From the NCBI RefSeq assembly GCF_030316845.1, contig NZ_JASZYS010000013.1, forward strand, positions 62,001 to 126,000: a stretch of DNA of 64,000 nucleotides, read 5' to 3'. Both the position numbers and the translations under genes were made by a program. Positions 24,817 to 32,379 of the stretch are shown in pieces. Every line of letters begins with the position of its first letter. The first letter of the stretch is position 1. The notes under the pieces were generated by a model. That model was not told the DNA's origin and made no database searches. It worked only from the letters and a program-made list of their open reading frames with translations. The DNA is from Variovorax davisae (GTDB taxonomy: Bacteria > Pseudomonadota > Gammaproteobacteria > Burkholderiales > Burkholderiaceae_C).

Positions 24817-26328
24817 TCAGGGCGGCACGTTGGCCGGGTCGAGGCTCTTGCGGGCCTCTATGCACTTGTTTCGTTCGGCACCGGCCGCAAAGGCCACGGC
24901 ACAGACGTCTTCCGCCAGCAGCGGATTGTTGTTGTAGGCCATCTTGCTGTAGGCGTCGCGGGGACCGGCGGTCTTCTTCATCTGCTGCACGAACAGGCTC
25001 AGGCGCATCTCGAGCCGCATGCTGGACCGGCTCGAATGGCTTTCGATGTAGTCGTAGCGGTCGTCCAGGCCCAGCGCATGGTGGACCTCGTGCGACAGCG
25101 TCACCGGGCTCGAGGCCCAGTTGCCCGAGTTGGGCCATTCGCAGAACTTGACGGTGAACTCGAACACGTCCGGCCCCGACTTGTCGACGAACACGATGTC
25201 GACGTGGTAGCCCTTCGTGGTCATCGAGATCGATCGCTCGATCGCATCCTCGAGGCCCTTGATCCTGGACACTTCGTCCGGTGCGCCGTTGAGCTTGACC
25301 TTGATCTTGACGCGGATGTTCTTGGGATCGCTGCGGTCCACCTTGTACTTCTTGCCCTGCTCGCCGGTCCGCTCGACCATGTTCGTCGCCGAGGCCACCG
25401 AGAGCTCGTCGACGTCGCTGTAGGCGCCGCCCCAGATCGCCTCGGTCTTCAGGGCCTTGTCGACGACCTCGCGGTTCTGCTTGGCGACGTCCGGCGAGCA
25501 GCCGTAGCCCGATCCCGTCGAGGTGCCGACGAAGGGCGTCGCGATCGCCTTCAGCAGCTTGAAGAGATAGTACAGACGCTGCCCCTTGGCATCCCCGAGC
25601 GGCTTGGTGCGGGCCTGCGCGATGATCCAGGCCACGTTGCCCTTGGACACGCCGTCGAGCGCCTTGTATTCGGGCGCGGCGAGGATCTGGGTCTCGAAGG
25701 CGGTCGCCTCGGTCTTCCATTCGGCCTCGGTCTTGCGCTGCACCCGCGGCGCCGCGCGCCCCTGCTGCAGCGTGTGGACCAGCTCGTGCGCCAGCAGCAG
25801 CCGCCCGGCGTGGTGGTCCGGGTCGAACTTGCCGTGGCGGAAGTGGATGTGGTTGCCGATCGTGAAGGCCTGGGCGTTCAGCTGCCGCGCATGCGCGTTG
25901 TCCGCGTCGTCCGCATGGATGCGCACGGCCGAGAAGTCGGCGCCGAAGCGGCGCTCCATGAACTGGCGCGTGGCCGGCGGCAGGACGCGGCCGCCGCCGC
26001 TCGCGCCCAGGCCCTGCGCGAGCGACTCGGCGACGGCCTCGCCCGGCTCGGGAGATCGCTGCAGCAGCCCTTTTTCCTGCTCTTCCTCGCCCTCGCAGCG
26101 GGCGCATGCGCGGCTGATCCGCGGTGGCGTCCGCGTGAACGACAGGGCGTGGTCGGACGCACCCATGACCTGCTCGGCGATGCGGTCGGCTTCGTGCTCG
26201 AGCGGATCGTCGACCGACCCGATCGCGAGCTTGCGCTGGACGACCCCGTGCAGCGGCGCGGTCACCGGCCACGCCGTCCGGCTGGCGGATCTTCGGACCT
26301 GCTTCCTGGCGGTCTGCGGCGCGTACAT
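24817..26328 (-). CDS. DUF4157 eCIS effector B with metzincin-like metalloprotease domain
   Basis: A protein of 503 residues. It has an early DPLEHEADRIAEQVM segment (41-55), CARCEGEEEQ (75-84), and a DUF4157 domain (~118-190) with FGADFSAVRIHAD and HELVHTLQQG (HELVH 181-185). The C-terminal domain carries a second motif, HEVHHALGLDD at 413-423, that fits the metzincin consensus HExxHxxGxxD (H413, H417, D423 as ligands, E414 as base, G420 at the turn). Methionines at 437 and 463 are candidates for the Met-turn. ATG 26328 has GGAAGGGG before it. The likely role is a secreted zinc protease injected into the target. The motif is seen; activity and substrate are inferred. Confidence 0.85.
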   Translation of the reverse strand: MYAPQTARKQVRRSASRTAWPVTAPLHGVVQRKLAIGSVDDPLEHEADRIAEQVMGASDHALSFTRTPPRISRACARCEGEEEQEKGLLQRSPEPGEAVAESLAQGLGASGGGRVLPPATRQFMERRFGADFSAVRIHADDADNAHARQLNAQAFTIGNHIHFRHGKFDPDHHAGRLLLAHELVHTLQQGRAAPRVQRKTEAEWKTEATAFETQILAAPEYKALDGVSKGNVAWIIAQARTKPLGDAKGQRLYYLFKLLKAIATPFVGTSTGSGYGCSPDVAKQNREVVDKALKTEAIWGGAYSDVDELSVASATNMVERTGEQGKKYKVDRSDPKNIRVKIKVKLNGAPDEVSRIKGLEDAIERSISMTTKGYHVDIVFVDKSGPDVFEFTVKFCEWPNSGNWASSPVTLSHEVHHALGLDDRYDYIESHSSRSSMRLEMRLSLFVQQMKKTAGPRDAYSKMAYNNNPLLAEDVCAVAFAAGAERNKCIEARKSLDPANVPP

Positions 26329-26478
26329 GGATCGACCCCTTCCGCAACGAAGTGGCGGGCGACGAGAAGAGCGAGCGGGATCTTAGCCCCGGGCGTGCCG
26401 CTTGGGGATACGCCGAAGGGTGGAGGCCCGCGCGCCCCGCGCTTGCGAGGCCACGGGGATCAGGGCACCATCCGCGCC

Positions 26479-28461
26479 ATGCATCGTGCAAGGCCCTTGT
26501 TCGATCCTCCGCGTCCGGCGGCCGCGAGGCCGTCCGGGCCGGTGCCGGGCGCGGCATCGGAAAGCGCGCAAGCCGTGGCCAGGCGCCATGCCTTGCCTCG
26601 CTCCGGGCACAGCTTCAGCGATGTCCGCATCCATGCGGGCGGGCCGGTGCAGGCGCACGGCGACCCACTCGAAGCCGAGGCCGAGCGCACGGCCGAGCGG
26701 ATCCTGGCGGGTCCGCCCGCGGGTCGTCGCGCCGTGCCGCGCATCGCCCCCGCCGGCCAGCGCCCCGAAGCGCCGGGCGAGTTGCCCGCCAGCGTGCATC
26801 GGGTTCTGCAGCAGGCCGGAAGCCCGATCGCGCCCGGCCTGCGGCGCGACATGGAAAGGCGCTTCGATGCCGACTTCTCGTCCGTGCGGATCCACGCCGG
26901 GCCGGCGGCCGAGCAATCGGCGAGCGAGGTCGACGCGGAGGCCTACACGGTGGGCCGCAACATCGTGTTCGGCGCCGGCCGGCGCGCGGACGCCGCCGGC
27001 GACGGGCTTCGATTGCTGGCCCATGAGCTGACCCACGTCGTCCAGCAGCGCGGTGCCTCCGCCGCGCCGGTTCGACTGCAGCGCCGGGCGCGCGATCCCG
27101 ACGAGGCGGCCGCGATCACCAAGGAGGAGACAACGCTCGCGGCGCTCGCCAAGCGGGCCCTGGCCTCGGGCAAGCCGGAGTTCGCCGTGCACGAGGTCGT
27201 CTGGCGGCTCATCACTGCCTACGGGCTCGACATGCATTTCGAACTGAACGGCAGCCGCTACGACAAGGGCCGCAAGGGCGTCTTCGTCGACTTCAAGGGC
27301 AGCGGGCCCAGGACCACCGGAACCATCGTCGCCGGCGACGATGCGCTCAAGCGGGTCGCCAAGGGCGACGCCCCGGCGCTGGCCAAGGAGATCGAGGCGC
27401 AGATCGGGCGTGTGGGCAGGGCGCGCGGCGCCATCGACTACGTCTTCATCATGGGCAAGGACGCCAGGAAGAGCGACAACAAGTTCTATGCCGAAGCAAA
27501 GAAGTTCTTCAAGGCCGAGTATGCGGGCGCGACGATGGTGGAGGACGTGCGCGACCTCGACGGCATCAACCAGCGCATCAACGACGGCGGCAAGCCGGTG
27601 GCGAACCTGATCATCGTCTCGCATGCGCACCCCGACGGCACCCTGCAGTTCTCGCTCGATGCCAAGGATGCGACGCCGGGCCGGGTGGAGTACGCCGAGC
27701 TCAAGAAGGCCAACCAGGCCGGTGGCATCACCCCGCCGCAGCCCGACCTGGTCGGCTTCTGGACCAACGTGCTGATCAGGGGCTGCAACCTCGGGCGCAG
27801 CGAGGAGATGCTGGGCGAGGTGCGCACCGCCTTCGGCGGCAGTGCGCGGGTGATCGCGCCGACCCATGGGCAGCGCTATGGCGGCGGCACCGAATCGCTG
27901 GCCGATCCGTTCTACGAGGAGCCCGGCGCCAGCAAGCTGTCCGACGAGGACGCCTTCAAGCGGATGAAGGCCAAGCCCGAATACGCCTTCGTCAGCGACT
28001 GGGCGGCGATGCGCAAGAAGCTCCGGCGCACCACCGACCAGAGCCAGGAGGTCGCGTTCGATGGCGTCTTTCCGCCCAAGGGCCGGGAAATGGACCTGCT
28101 CAGGTCGCAGGCGAAGCAGCTCAACGCCCGGGACTTCACGTTCGGCGCCAGCCGCCGCGTGGGCAAGGACACGGTGTTCACGTTCACGCCGAAGGACGAA
28201 TTCAAGAACGGGCCGGTCGACATCACGATCGAAAGCCCGCCCACCGACAGCGAGGCGATCGCGCTGGCGAAGCAGAACATCGCGCGCCCGTCGGCCTACA
28301 CCTTCACGGTCCGGAGGAACCAGTCCGGGCTGAAACTGAAGGTGGTGGTCGATGTCGTGCGCACCGAATGGGAGCTGCATCACGCCGAGATCCGCAAGGG
28401 CGGCAAGGGCTTCGACCCGAGGCTGGGGTCGAAGCCCTGGTACGGTGACACTGACGATTGA
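26479..28461 (+). CDS. DUF4157 eCIS effector C with caspase-like His/Cys C-terminal domain
   Basis: A protein of 660 residues. It has an N-terminal DPLEAEAERTAERIL segment and a DUF4157 domain (~115-192) with FDADFSSVRIHAG and HELTHVVQQ (HELTH 182-186). The phrase SDVRIHAG also occurs at ~47-54, a partial echo of the domain. The long C-terminal part has LIIVSHAHPDGTL (His382/His384) and LIRGCNLGRSEEM (Cys436), the order and surroundings expected of clan CD cysteine peptidases, then VIAPTHGQRYGGG. A further ~190 residues are charged and may be a targeting or binding domain. It is divergent from effector B across 150 bases and its stop abuts the stop of the glycosylase gene. Start chosen at ATG 26479; earlier in-frame codons are not protein-like. 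Confidence 0.8.
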   Translation: MHRARPLFDPPRPAAARPSGPVPGAASESAQAVARRHALPRSGHSFSDVRIHAGGPVQAHGDPLEAEAERTAERILAGPPAGRRAVPRIAPAGQRPEAPGELPASVHRVLQQAGSPIAPGLRRDMERRFDADFSSVRIHAGPAAEQSASEVDAEAYTVGRNIVFGAGRRADAAGDGLRLLAHELTHVVQQRGASAAPVRLQRRARDPDEAAAITKEETTLAALAKRALASGKPEFAVHEVVWRLITAYGLDMHFELNGSRYDKGRKGVFVDFKGSGPRTTGTIVAGDDALKRVAKGDAPALAKEIEAQIGRVGRARGAIDYVFIMGKDARKSDNKFYAEAKKFFKAEYAGATMVEDVRDLDGINQRINDGGKPVANLIIVSHAHPDGTLQFSLDAKDATPGRVEYAELKKANQAGGITPPQPDLVGFWTNVLIRGCNLGRSEEMLGEVRTAFGGSARVIAPTHGQRYGGGTESLADPFYEEPGASKLSDEDAFKRMKAKPEYAFVSDWAAMRKKLRRTTDQSQEVAFDGVFPPKGREMDLLRSQAKQLNARDFTFGASRRVGKDTVFTFTPKDEFKNGPVDITIESPPTDSEAIALAKQNIARPSAYTFTVRRNQSGLKLKVVVDVVRTEWELHHAEIRKGGKGFDPRLGSKPWYGDTDD

Positions 28462-29097
28462 TCAGTTCGGCGGCCGGAACGGCTTGCTCAGGTAGCGCGA
28501 GCCTTTCTCGCCGAAGCGCCAGGGCAGCTCGATCGCCTTCGAGATGCCGATCCGCGGCCCGACCTCGACCTCCAGCGGCGGTTGGTCGCCGGCGCGGTCC
28601 AGCAGGCGAAAGGGGGGCGCGTCCAGCGCCTTGCCGTTGTAGCTGTCGTCGACGCCGAGCGCCTGGCCGACCCGCCCGGGACCGGCACACAGCAGCCGCA
28701 GGTCCTCGAGGCCGCGCCGTTCGCGCATGCGCGCCAGGCCGTGGGTCGGCTCCAGCGCGCGGATCAGCACCCCGGCGCCGTGCCCGGCCTCGCGGCAGAC
28801 GAAGTTCAGGCACCAGTGGATGCCGTAGGAGCGGTAGACGTAGGCGTGGCCCGGGGGGCCGAACAGCGCGGCGTTGCGCGGCCGCGGGCCATTGAAGCTG
28901 TGGGCCGCCGGCTCGGTGCTGTCGTAGGCCTCGGTCTCGACGATGCGCCCGCCGACCCCATCGATCAGCAGCGTGACGCCGATCAGCCGGCGCGCCACCT
29001 CCTGCGAAGGCCCTTCGAAGCCGATCGACCGGGCGAGCGCATGCACCCGCCCGCGCTCAGACCCCTTCGACGACCCGGAGATCGCGCTCGGCGCCAT
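28462..29097 (-). CDS. DNA-3-methyladenine glycosylase (AAG/MPG family)
   Basis: A protein of 211 residues from ATG 29097; a GTG at 29046 giving ~194 residues is also good and would avoid a 41-base overlap with the previous gene. It removes alkylated purines in base-excision repair. The family motifs are clear: VARRLIGVTLL, GGRIVETEAYDSTEPAAHSF with the catalytic glutamate of ETEAY, RNAALFGPPGHAYVYRSYG for DNA intercalation, and GPGRVGQALGV. Length is normal for bacterial AAG. It belongs to a minus-strand group with a DUF1330 protein and is not part of the injection system. Confidence 0.9.
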   Translation of the reverse strand: MAPSAISGSSKGSERGRVHALARSIGFEGPSQEVARRLIGVTLLIDGVGGRIVETEAYDSTEPAAHSFNGPRPRNAALFGPPGHAYVYRSYGIHWCLNFVCREAGHGAGVLIRALEPTHGLARMRERRGLEDLRLLCAGPGRVGQALGVDDSYNGKALDAPPFRLLDRAGDQPPLEVEVGPRIGISKAIELPWRFGEKGSRYLSKPFRPPN

Positions 29098-29347
29098 CGC
29101 CCAGCGCGGCGAGCGCGGCCTGGTAGTCGGGACTGTCGTGCGTGGCCGTGGCCTGTTCGATGCTGTCGAACTCGATCAGCACGGTGCGCTGGGCCAGGCC
29201 GGCCTCGTAGACCTTGGCCGGCAGGCCGCGTGCCAGGAAGCGTCCGCCGCCGGCCGTGATGGCGGGGCCGGCCAGCTTCGCATAGGCCGCCAGTTTGTCG
29301 GCGTCCTTGACGGCACGGTAGGCGCTGATCCAGTAGGCTTTCGGCAT
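29057..29347 (-). CDS. DUF1330 family protein
   Basis: A protein of 96 residues from ATG 29347, preceded by AAGAGAG. It starts PKAYWISAYRAVKDADKL and carries the conserved VLIEFDSIEQATATHDSPDY strand-helix, both typical of the small ferredoxin-like DUF1330 dimers. The biochemical role of this family is unknown. Longer versions of the reading frame add a basic, non-homologous N-terminus. Its 3' end may overlap the glycosylase start by 41 bases if the latter uses its ATG. Confidence 0.85.
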   Translation of the reverse strand: MPKAYWISAYRAVKDADKLAAYAKLAGPAITAGGGRFLARGLPAKVYEAGLAQRTVLIEFDSIEQATATHDSPDYQAALAALGDGAERDLRVVEGV

Positions 29348-29396
29348 GGTGATCTCTCTTGTTTCGGAGCCGGAAATATAGCTTGCGCCCAAAGAC

Positions 29397-29819
29397 CTAG
29401 CCAACGATCTTCTGCACGCTCGATCCCCGCAGAAGTTCCGTCTTCTCCGACGCGATCGTGCCATCGACGAACACCAGCGTCTTGGTTGCCCTGGCGACCT
29501 GGCCGCGCGCTTCCAGGAACTGGCCTGCGCGCCCGGCGGCGAGGAACTGCGTGTTGAGCTGGACCGTCACGCAGGCACGCCGGCCGGCAGCCTCCCAGGC
29601 GACGGCGCTCACGACGTGGTCGAAGAGTGCACAGAGCGCGCCCCCGTGCACGAATCCAGCCGGGTTCAGATGCGCGTCGGTCGCGAGAACGCCGTAGGCC
29701 CAGCCGTCGTTCTCCTTGCGGGTCCAGAGTGGGCCGAAGCGGTCCGCAAAGCCGGCGAGCGCACGTTGCTTCCAGCCGGCCGCCTGCAAGGCTTCCATGC
29801 GTTCAGTCAAGTCGTTCAT
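29397..29819 (-). CDS. PaaI-family hotdog thioesterase
   Basis: A protein of 140 residues with a single hotdog fold. The motif LNPAGFVHGGALCALFDHVV (helix with the oxyanion-forming HGG) and VTVQLNTQFLAAGRAGQFL match PaaI/YbgC-type acyl-CoA thioesterases that hydrolyse stalled CoA esters. It starts one base after the IclR stop on the same strand, so the two are probably cotranscribed. The nearby acyl-CoA ligases and CoA-transferase make a CoA-recycling role in the catabolic island plausible. The substrate is not known. Confidence 0.85.
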   Translation of the reverse strand: MNDLTERMEALQAAGWKQRALAGFADRFGPLWTRKENDGWAYGVLATDAHLNPAGFVHGGALCALFDHVVSAVAWEAAGRRACVTVQLNTQFLAAGRAGQFLEARGQVARATKTLVFVDGTIASEKTELLRGSSVQKIVG

Positions 29820-29820
29820 T

Positions 29821-30633
29821 TCATTGTGCCAATGCGGTGGCTTCGACCTGCATGCCGGCGGCGAGGGACCGCAAGGTCGATGCGGTCAAGGTGTCCGCCA
29901 GGCCCAGCGCGGCCAGCGCGTGGGTGATGCGGCGCTGCGAATCGAGAATGGGAACCGCCAGCACGCAGATGCCGTTGATGTAGTTGCCGCGATCGACGGC
30001 AAAGCCCTTTTGCTCCACCGACTTCACTTCCTTCAGCCAGGTGTCGAAGGAAGGCGGGTTCTCCCAGGTCAATGACTTGAAGCTGCGGCGCAGTTCGCTG
30101 TCGCTCAGGCCGGCATGGTGGGCGACCAGCCGGCCGGTCGCGCTGGTGAGGGCGGGCACCCTGCTGCCGACTTCCACATAAAGGCGAAACGGCCCCTTCG
30201 ACCGCGCCAGGGCCAGCACCACCAGGTCGTCGAGGCCCGAGACCTTCATGCCGATGGTGGTGACGTTCCAGCGCTCGGCGATCCGGTCGAGCGCGCCTTG
30301 CACGCGGGCAGGGAAGGGATTGTTCTCGACCACGCTGCGCGCGAGGGACAGCACGCCGACGTCGAGGCTGTAGCGCTTGCTGCCCGGTTCGAGCTTGACC
30401 ATGCCTTCGTCGACCAGGACGCGAAGGATGTGGAGGCAGGTGCTCGTCACCAGATCGAGGCCCTCCGAGATCGTCTTGAGCGTCATCGGCTCGGGGCTTC
30501 CTGCCAGCAAGCGAAGGATGGACAGGGCGCGCGAGACAGCGGGCACGGGACGAACGCGGGGGCCCTTGGCGGACGGAGAAGCGGGTGCTGCGACAGGCAT
30601 GGGGAAGGGCGGAACACTGGGTTGGCGAAGCAT
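29821..30633 (-). CDS. IclR-family transcriptional regulator
   Basis: A protein of 270 residues. An N-terminal winged helix-turn-helix (VSRALSILRLLAGSPEPMTL, ISEGLDLVTSTCLHILRVLV) is followed by the IclR effector-binding domain, including SATGRLVAHHAGLS and the small-molecule pocket segment GNYINGICVLAVPI. Divergence from the acyl-CoA ligase gene suggests it controls that gene and itself through the AT-rich palindromic site between them. ATG 30633 is used; ATG 30600 is an alternative and neither has a clear ribosome site. The inducer is presumably an intermediate of the island's pathway. Confidence 0.9.
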   Translation of the reverse strand: MLRQPSVPPFPMPVAAPASPSAKGPRVRPVPAVSRALSILRLLAGSPEPMTLKTISEGLDLVTSTCLHILRVLVDEGMVKLEPGSKRYSLDVGVLSLARSVVENNPFPARVQGALDRIAERWNVTTIGMKVSGLDDLVVLALARSKGPFRLYVEVGSRVPALTSATGRLVAHHAGLSDSELRRSFKSLTWENPPSFDTWLKEVKSVEQKGFAVDRGNYINGICVLAVPILDSQRRITHALAALGLADTLTASTLRSLAAGMQVEATALAQ

Positions 30634-30694
30634 ACGACGCTTTGAGAAGGGGCCACCGGGCCACGCCGCGTGCAGTGCCCGAAGCCCCGTCCAT

Positions 30695-30732
30695 AATTGT
30701 CTATATACAATTCATAGACGCTATTGACAATT
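30695..30732. promoter_or_regulatory. divergent promoter/operator between iclR-type gene and acyl-CoA ligase
   Basis: This is an AT-rich island in GC-rich DNA. On the minus strand TTGTCA (30730-30725) and TATATA (30707-30702) are exactly 17 bases apart, a strong promoter for the regulator gene. The same stretch holds nested inverted repeats: AATTGTC (30695-30701) with GACAATT (30726-30732), GTCTAT with ATAGAC, and the near-palindrome AATTGTCTATATACAATT. TTGACA (30724-30729) faces the ligase gene but has no good -10. An IclR-type repressor binding here would block both promoters. Confidence 0.55.
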
Positions 30733-30782
30733 ACAACGCGGACGCGCAAAGTTGCTCCATCACGAGACAACGAGAGACAGCG

Positions 30783-32342
30783 ATGACCCAACTGACGCAG
30801 TTCACTTCCTATGCGGATGCGCAATCGCACTGCAGCAGCGCCGGCCTGTGGGCGCTGTTCGATGGCGATGCCCAGCGCATGAACATCGCGCACGAGTGCA
30901 TCGATCGCCACGTCGATGGCGACAACGCGGCGGTGATCCTGGTCCGGGCCGACGGCGAGGACCAGACCCTGAGCTTCCGGCAGATTTCCGAGGGCTCGTC
31001 GCGCTTCGCCCACTTCCTGGTCGCGCAGGGAATCCAGCCGGGCGACCGCGTGGCCGTGATGCTCGAGCCGTCGCTGGCGTTCTATGTCGCGATCTTCGGC
31101 GCCATGAAGGCGGGGGCCATCGCGGTCCCGCTGTTCACGCTGTTCGGTCCGGACGGCATCCGGCTGCGGGTGCAGGACTGCCAACCGAAGCTGCTCGTGA
31201 CGAACCACGAGAAGGCCGAAGTCGTGCCGGCGTCCGCAGGCCTGCAGCTGACCGTCGCCGATGAAGCCTTCGTCGCGTCGCTCGATCGCTTCCCGGCGCA
31301 TTTCGAAGTCGCGACCCGGGCCGACGACCTCGCCATCTTCCAGTACACCTCCGGCACCACCCGGGAGCTGCCGGATGCCGTCAAGCACACCCACCGGGCC
31401 ATCGTCACGCTGATGCTCGCGGCGCTCTACGGGACCGGCGTGCGGCCGGGCGACCGCTTCATGTGCCCTTCGTCACCGGCCTGGGGGCATGGCCTCTGGC
31501 ACGGCACGCTGGCGCCGCTGGCCATGGGGGTCACGATCGGCGCCTATGCGGGTCGCTTCAGCGGCGAGCGGCTGCTGCAGGCGCTGGCGTCGCATCGCTT
31601 CAACAACCTGTCGGCGGCTGCGACCCACTACCGGATGATGCGCAACTCGGGCGCCGCGGCGAAGCATCGCTACGCCCTCGACAAGGTGTCGTTCACCGGC
31701 GAGCCGATCGACAGCGAGACCGCCGCCTTCATCGAGGCCAGCTTCGGCCACAAGGCCTGCAGCATGTACGGCACGACCGAGATCGGCGTCTGCCTGGTGT
31801 CCTATCCCGGCGCGCCGGACTTCCCCGTCAAGTCGGGTTCGCTCGGCAAGCCCATTCCGGGCCTGCGCGTCGAAGTGCAGGACGTCGACGGCCGCCCTTG
31901 CGCGCCCGGCGTCGTCGGCGAACTGAAGCTGTGGCGCCGCGGCGAATGGATCGCCACCAAGGACCTCGGCCGCATCGACGCCGACGGCTACTTCTGGCAC
32001 GGTGGCCGGGCCGACGACGTGATCATCTCGGCCGGCTGGACCATCGGTGCGGTGGAGGTCGAGGACGCGATCCTCAAGCACCCCGACGTCAAGGAGGCGG
32101 CCGCCATCGGCGTGCCCGATGCGCTGCGCGGACTGGTCGTGAAGGCCTTCGTCGTCTCGGACCGCCCCGCCGGCGAGACCTTCATCGAAGAGATCCAGGA
32201 CGCGGTCCGCACCCGCCTGAGCCAGCACGAGTACCCGCGGCAGGTGGCGTTCGTCGCCGAACTGCCGAAGACGCCGGCCGGAAAGATCCACCGCAAGAAG
32301 CTGCGCGAGCAAGAGGCCGCCGCCGCATCGACCCCTTCCTGA
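30783..32342 (+). CDS. AMP-forming acyl-CoA ligase with variant P-loop
   Basis: A protein of 519 residues of the ANL superfamily, which activates a carboxylic acid with ATP to acyl-AMP and then acyl-CoA. The usual YTSGTTGxPKG loop reads YTSGTTRELPDAVKHTHR (188-205), keeping TSGTT and HTHR but changing the glycine/proline/lysine part. MYGTTEIGV, DLGRIDADGY and GRADDVIISAGW follow in order, and the catalytic lysine lies in PAGKIHRKK (K501). It is the first gene after the IclR-controlled divergent site and is followed 37 bases later by the MaoC-like gene. Related to the aromatic/cyclic acid ligase branch. Substrate unknown. Confidence 0.85.
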   Translation: MTQLTQFTSYADAQSHCSSAGLWALFDGDAQRMNIAHECIDRHVDGDNAAVILVRADGEDQTLSFRQISEGSSRFAHFLVAQGIQPGDRVAVMLEPSLAFYVAIFGAMKAGAIAVPLFTLFGPDGIRLRVQDCQPKLLVTNHEKAEVVPASAGLQLTVADEAFVASLDRFPAHFEVATRADDLAIFQYTSGTTRELPDAVKHTHRAIVTLMLAALYGTGVRPGDRFMCPSSPAWGHGLWHGTLAPLAMGVTIGAYAGRFSGERLLQALASHRFNNLSAAATHYRMMRNSGAAAKHRYALDKVSFTGEPIDSETAAFIEASFGHKACSMYGTTEIGVCLVSYPGAPDFPVKSGSLGKPIPGLRVEVQDVDGRPCAPGVVGELKLWRRGEWIATKDLGRIDADGYFWHGGRADDVIISAGWTIGAVEVEDAILKHPDVKEAAAIGVPDALRGLVVKAFVVSDRPAGETFIEEIQDAVRTRLSQHEYPRQVAFVAELPKTPAGKIHRKKLREQEAAAASTPS

Positions 32343-32379
32343 TCCACCCCTCAGACCCTTTCAATCAACAGGAGACGGC

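Noticed and set aside
28441..28480. Terminator between effector C and the glycosylase gene
   Set aside because: The two stop codons abut (28461/28462) and no hairpin or T-run is visible there.
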